Below are positions 58,860-64,000 of a stretch of 64,000 nt of DNA, in pieces. The notes below the pieces were generated by a model. It saw only the letters and a program-made list of their open reading frames with translations, had not been told where the DNA came from and searched no databases. Location: assembly GCF_005239225.2 (NCBI RefSeq), contig NC_133284.1, forward strand, positions 91,770 to 155,769. Reading direction: 5' to 3'. The number at the start of each line of letters is the position of its first letter. Position 1 is the first letter of the stretch. The DNA comes from Populus alba (Eukaryota > Streptophyta > Magnoliopsida > Malpighiales > Salicaceae). Made by a program: the position numbers and the translations under genes.

Positions 58860-60021
58860 ATGCTAATTAATTAATCCATCCGCAGCCAGCTGGGAACAGT
58901 CATCGACTGTGGTTGCATTTTGTTACCTTTGATCAATCCTACGTGTGGAAACACTGCCACATTGTAACAAGTGTTGCCAGAAACGGAAATCTCACTCGAT
59001 CTGAATTGCAAGTTTCACAAGTGATTTATTAGTCTATTAGCATAATTAGGAATTCCCAATAGCATTTTAGGAATTCTTATATCGTGTTACAGGAGAAGAA
59101 AAGAATTGTCATCCAGTATGAAATGAGTTGCGTTGTAAGGAAACAGGTATTAAAAATGCCCCAGGTAAGGTATAAAGAGAGAGCCTCTTCCTGGCTATAT
59201 ACATATCCAGTAAAACCTGTCGTCTCTGACAAACTCTAAATTGATAGGGGTGAAACGAGTTTGTAGCAGCTATTAATTCTATTCAGGCTCACTCAACTTG
59301 TCAAATTGTATCAGAAAAATGGATTGACAACATTCACGCATCACGTCCTAGTTCCACAATATCGTAGTAATTGTGAAGAATTGTGATCTGGTTCTGCTAC
59401 AAAGGCCGGATACAGATGAAAAAACTGAAAACCATATACATAACTACTCATTTTTAACCCGAGACTTCTACCGACCCGACTATATATCATTACTGCAGGT
59501 GCATGTAGCTAAACTGCTGAAGTACTGGGGCTTGTACTGTTGACACCCATTCGATCCATTCGTTCTCTGGAGTCGAATTATAAAAGAGTGCTATCTTCTT
59601 TTACCAGGTAGGATTGGTCGGCATTTTAATGCCAGACAGGTACTTGGTCATTTGAATGAAGTGGTTGCTCTGATGACTTACCAGTACTTGAATCTTCACG
59701 CATCCTGCAAGTCCGATCTGGCCAAGACTTGATTAATTTGTGTATCAAGTTTATATATATATGGTCTCTTATTTTAGTAAGTACTGGTCAACACTTCAGA
59801 ACCAGCTTGAGGTGACCTAATTCATATAGAAACCTGTAAATTAACAGCTAGTATATGACTTCCAAACTTCACAAACACAATTGTATTAATTTCTTTGGTT
59901 TCTGCTGTAGTTTTGGCCTATTCTGCTTGTTTGCTGCTGCCCGCAGGATTTATCAGCATTTTTAATGACAACAAGCATCAGTAAATGTTTGTTTATGGCC
60001 GGTTGGTTTCTACTTGGGTAA

Positions 60022-60046
60022 ACACACACACACACACACACACACA
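60022..60046. repeat. (AC)n microsatellite
   Basis: About 12 AC dinucleotides. Confidence 0.95.
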
Positions 60047-60474
60047 GAGATGACTGTAGGATGCCAAGAATTGTGATATACGTTAAGTACTGTCCCATGT
60101 TGAGATACTTGTTTTTAACCTTATTGATATTCCAGGTATCCCAAGCGTTGTGCAAATTAATGGAGAAATATTGTACCCGTCTTTGACTCTAATTAATTAC
60201 GTACGTACATAGCAATATTTATCTCACTAATTAATACTGCTCAAAGAATAATTTACTACTAGTTAAGTATAATCCAGGACCTTTATTTTGACTTTGTAGA
60301 ATTAGTGATCAGATGATGAGCCTCGCACATGTCTAAAATTAATGGCAATCGCATGCTTATTGCTAATGACATCTTTTTCCTTCAGCTTTCGCGGCGTGGA
60401 ATAATGAATCTCCACATAGCAGCTGAGGCTTGCCTGACACAGAAGAAACTTTTGCTCGCTTTATTAGTTTATAA

Positions 60475-60499
60475 TACACACACACACACACACACACAC
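60475..60499. repeat. (AC)n microsatellite
   Basis: About 12 AC/CA dinucleotides, uninterrupted. Confidence 0.9.
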
Positions 60500-60718
60500 C
60501 ATACATAAAGGAAGAAGAAGCTGCATATATATATGCTGCTATGCTTGATTAAAGATTGCGTATAAGTTATGGCAGTTGATGAGGAGATTCCAATCCATGT
60601 GGGGTTTTTACAAGGGTATCAATTTCGTCACTTCTTTTAGGAGCTCCGAAGGGCTGGTTTAAAAGATAAAGAGAAGGTACGTAGATGTAACATGTGCAAT
60701 GTTCTTCATCGGATCGAT

Positions 60719-60720
<2 letters not shown>

Positions 60721-60758
<38 letters not shown>
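60721..60758. repeat. (AT)n microsatellite
   Basis: Nineteen AT dinucleotides without a break. Confidence 0.95.
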
Positions 60759-60761
<3 letters not shown>

Positions 60762-62649
60762 TCACCGTGGAAACATGAATAGCTAATTAATCATCAGTTT
60801 ACCGATAGTTAAGCATGCGCATGAGCCCCTAATTATATCATCGCACTTTACAGCTCTCTCTTTATTATTTTTCTCACGGCTACTAAAATATATGCATACC
60901 ATACGGTATGGAAACCAAGCTTTCCATTATCTGCTTCGCGAACAAGATTCATACACGTATAAATGTATGCACTTTAAGGATAAGTTCCCATCCATCCTGC
61001 ATCATCATCATCATGTTCATTCGTGCCCTCGATCGGTTGGTTCTGATCACAAGGTGTAAGGTTTATTACAGCCTATACATGTGGTTACAGCTAAGAATGC
61101 TTAACAAAGAGAAGAACAAAGAAAAAAATAAAAATAAAGAAAAGGTCACAAAAAGGATCGAAATTTGTGAGCTAGCTAGGTAGTGATTAAAGATATCAGA
61201 CTACTAGTAATTTTTTAAGGTTTGCCTGCACATGCAAACCACTTCCATGTAATCCAAAATAATATAATAAGATCCTGAAATTAAGATGGTCTAGTCTTTC
61301 TGCTAATATCCTTGGATATAAAAACCATGCATCAGATTCTTTGTCATAGAAATGCTGCCAAAAGTCAGTAGTGGATTTCCCAACAGTAGGGCCAGAGTAA
61401 AACTATTTCTTTTTCATTTTTCTGCTTACAGCTTCCAAGAACCATCAATCAAGAATTCAAGATGATTGTTAACAAGTCAAAGAGAATTATCCTTAGCTAA
61501 CACCCATTGCCCATGTGCTTAGTCTAGTTGGAGGAGAAAATTAATACATACGACGACTAATATTAGCAACCCTTGATTTGCACAAATGGTTAGTTGATGA
61601 CGAAGAGTAGGGGTTGAGCTACTCGTACCAGCTTTCGTGCTAATATTCTGTCACTAACAGTAGCTCCAAGAAGCAGAGGACACGAGTTTGCTTTAAGATG
61701 GATACAATGGTGGAGATCACGGGAAAGGGAAAGCTTGGAATTTCAGCCTCTTCCTCTTAGAGACAGAATCTTAGAAGAATAGCATAGGACAATTAAGACT
61801 TAATCTCTCATCTGTCAGACTAAGTGCTGTCCGGTTCTTGTTGTCTTAATTTGGTCCTCGACTAAATTGAATCTCATTCCAGAATCTAGCTATAATCACT
61901 AAACGATTGACTGTCACGTAAAATTAAGCTGACAATTAATTACTAATCACAAGTGCCCCCCAATTTATTGTCAATTAAAATTTAATGCCAAAAAACTTTA
62001 AATTCTATCCTGAGATCTCTTGTTCTTAACTTGATACTTGTATTCTTAGGCTAGTAGGCTGATCAGATTGGAATATGCTAAGTACCGATACTGCAACGAA
62101 AGCGAAACAATTGATCAAACTGGAATAATTTTGCTTTCAAGAGACTTGGCAATTTCTAAAGAAGGATAATTTTCTGTTTTGTACTTGCCATATAATTACA
62201 ATTTCTCTTTACTTTGCTTGGATTCGATTAATTTCAACACGCAGGAGTTTCTGGTACAAGTTAACATTTGGAGTGATGTTATTGTCTCAAGTATAATCTA
62301 AAAGCTGTTTAAATTTAAAATGCTGCAGGCAGGGCAAGTTGAAGTTCACACATTCTGCCTGAGATATCTTTCTGCATACACATGGAGTCGAGACCACTCT
62401 TTAAGAGTATTCCCAAGGTATCTTGGTTTTGAAAGAATGGAGGTCAAAAAGCTCATTGATTGCACCACTAGGCAAGCCTAGAAGGAAGAGGACATTGAAA
62501 AAGAAAATGAAAATCTTTTTAATATGCAGCAGTTTTCAGTTTCTGTTAGCATACTTTTCTCTCAAGTTTCAATTTTTTATTCTTAATTAATTTGCCCATA
62601 TACTGATACAATATTATAACAATCCACTTCCTCGAGTTGCATTCTCGTC

Positions 62650-62657
62650 TATATAAA
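62650..62657 (+). promoter_or_regulatory. TATA box of the expansin gene
   Basis: TATATAAA lies about 260 bp before the expansin start codon, in front of a C/T-rich stretch typical of a plant leader. A likely 5' leader intron runs from about 62758 (AAT|GTAAGG) to just before GAAAATGG at 62908-62915 (ending GTGGAAG). Confidence 0.65.
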
Positions 62658-62911
62658 CAACTCAATTGCTTCACTTCCTCCCATCACATCCTCTATAGTT
62701 TCCCCACTCGTGCTACCTGCTGCCCGCTGCTGTCTCAATCTTGATCAAGCCATTAATGTAAGGCCAAACTCTGATCATTTATGTCCCGCCCCCCTCCAAT
62801 ATTTGTCTTTTAAGCTCTCTTGTTTATTGTCAACTCAATTAATGCTATGTCTCAAAATGTTTTCTTGATTTCTAACTAACCATTATCTTGGTTTTCCTTT
62901 GTGGAAGGAAA

Positions 62912-63895
62912 ATGGAATGCCTTGGATACACCATGGTGATTCTTCTTACAATGTTAAAGATTGTCGAGGGTTATGGCACTGGGTGGACTGGTGCCCATGC
63001 AACATTCTATGGAGGAGGTGATGCATCTGGAACAATGGGTAAGAAATTAAGAAGGAAAAATAATAAAATTCGTTTTAATTTCTTGTTTGCTCTTAAATCT
63101 GGCCCCCGCTATTTAACTTTTCTCATCGTATATGACTGGTTGCTCCTGCAGGTGGTGCTTGTGGATATGGGAATCTCTATAGCCAGGGGTATGGGACAAA
63201 CACAGCTGCACTGAGTACCGCTCTCTTCAACAATGGCTTGAGCTGTGGAGCCTGCTATGAGATTAAGTGTGTAAATGACAATACTTGGTGCTTACAAGAG
63301 TCCATTATTGTCACAGCCACTAATTTTTGCCCACCAAACAATGCTCTTCCTAATAATGACGGAGGGTGGTGTAACCCTCCCCAGCAACACTTTGATCTTT
63401 CTCAGCCTGTTTTCCAAAAGATCGCCCAGTATAAAGCTGGAATAGTGCCTGTCCAGTACAGAAGGTCTACACCCTATTTTACTCAACAGATAATATTCAT
63501 ATGATCTGTTTCCAAGCTTTTGATATGGCTGTACAGGCTATAATTAACACCAGTTGTTGTCTTTGTTTGTCGTTTGACTATATATACGCAGGGTTGCTTG
63601 CAGAAAGAGTGGTGGCATCAGATTCACGATTAATGGGCACTCCTACTTTAATCTGGTGCTCATAACAAATGTGGGAGGAGCTGGTGATGTAGTCGCGGTC
63701 TCCATAAAAGGGACTACAAGCAATTGGCAGGCAATGTCCAGGAACTGGGGCCAGAACTGGCAGAGCAACACCTATCTGAATAATCAAGCCCTCTCTTTCA
63801 AGGTCACAACCAGTGATGGACGAACGGTGGTTTCCAACAACGTGGCTCCATCCAACTGGGCTTTTGGCCAAACCTACACGGGAAGTCAGTTCTAA
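62912..63895 (+). CDS. Alpha-expansin (EXPA)
   Basis: Three exons (62912-63038, 63152-63464, 63592-63895) give 247 residues; both introns are GT-AG and joins are in frame (..GTMG|GACGYG.., ..[10 protein letters not shown]..). Start chosen as MECLGYTM, which gives a proper signal peptide; an in-frame ATG 24 bp upstream is possible but lies in the probable leader intron. The mature protein has the expansin double-psi barrel ([41 protein letters not shown], and the HFD motif in [11 protein letters not shown]) and the C-terminal carbohydrate-binding (CBM63) domain with its Trp residues ([15 protein letters not shown]). Alpha-expansins loosen cell walls at acid pH without breaking bonds. It looks complete and functional. 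Sequence is close to EXPA4/6/16-type members by recollection. Confidence 0.95.
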
Positions 63896-64000
63896 CTTCC
63901 CAATCCCACACCTTAATCTAATAAGAGCAAACCAAAATCACAATTTCAAGCACTCAAATTAAACCCTAGCTTTTACCTTTAACTAAACTTCCCTTTAAGT
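63896..64000 (+). other. Expansin 3' flank (partial)
   Basis: The last 105 bp of the window, presumably 3' untranslated region. Too short for more. Confidence 0.5.

Larger units (their letters stand above)
58860..62640. other. Long intergenic region
   Basis: About 3.8 kb with no credible coding sequence on either strand. It contains three microsatellites, ordinary AT-rich sequence, and no domain that I recognise. The first few hundred bp may be the 3' untranslated region of the DUF3741 gene. I saw no tRNA or known microRNA precursor. Confidence 0.5.

Noticed and set aside
60560..60700. Possible miR319/miR159 precursor (GGAGCTCC followed by GAAGGG)
   Set aside because: The mature microRNA sequence and a complementary arm are not present.

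Overview
This window is nuclear DNA from a flowering plant: split genes with GT-AG introns, eudicot-type protein families, and long AT-rich intergenic stretches full of Ty1/copia, Ty3/gypsy and LINE remnants. The proteins and spacing suggest a woody eudicot, possibly Populus-like; that is an inference, and no search could be run.

Layout. (1) 122-1894, + strand: a complete two-exon SKU5-similar (SKS) monocopper-oxidase-like gene of the pollen SKS11-14/NTP303 type. (2) About 2.8-11.8 kb: a decayed LINE (DUF4283/zinc-knuckle ORF1, endonuclease, reverse transcriptase, zf-RVT, poly(A) tail), split by an insert of about 3 kb at 6974-9956. The insert carries an unusual tandem array of paired hairpins. 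(3) 11.9-30.0 kb: an old copia element cut into three pieces by nested gypsy material, including an LTR at 14.6-16.5 kb, a + strand gag at 19.8-20.9 kb, and a - strand gypsy derivative with unequal LTRs at 20.9-28.2 kb. Several minisatellites lie inside. (4) 30462-34367, - strand: a complete five-exon Pur-alpha gene with one apparent GC-AG intron. (5) 35772-40702, - strand: a complete eleven-exon kinesin-14 gene. (6) 44073-48744: a structurally complete copia retrotransposon with 341-bp LTRs, a tRNA-iMet-type primer site and a perfect 5-bp target duplication, but with several reading-frame breaks. (7) 48.7-51.3 kb: older gypsy LTR and copia fragments. (8) 52890-56180, - strand: an eight-exon V-ATPase accessory-subunit-like (VOA1/ATP6AP1 family) membrane protein. 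(9) 57990-58859, + strand: a single-exon DUF3741/LMGLE-motif protein. (10) 62912-63895, + strand: a three-exon alpha-expansin.

The single-copy genes do not form an operon or pathway. From memory, an SKS gene, a kinesin and the VOA1-like gene are also neighbours in Arabidopsis (around At1g55550-At1g55570 and At3g13390-At3g13410), so the window looks like a conserved gene block expanded by transposons. Exon borders were worked out by hand from splice signals and frame. The most unexplained sequence is the hairpin array at 7757-8270: seven units whose stems differ in sequence while pairing is largely kept.
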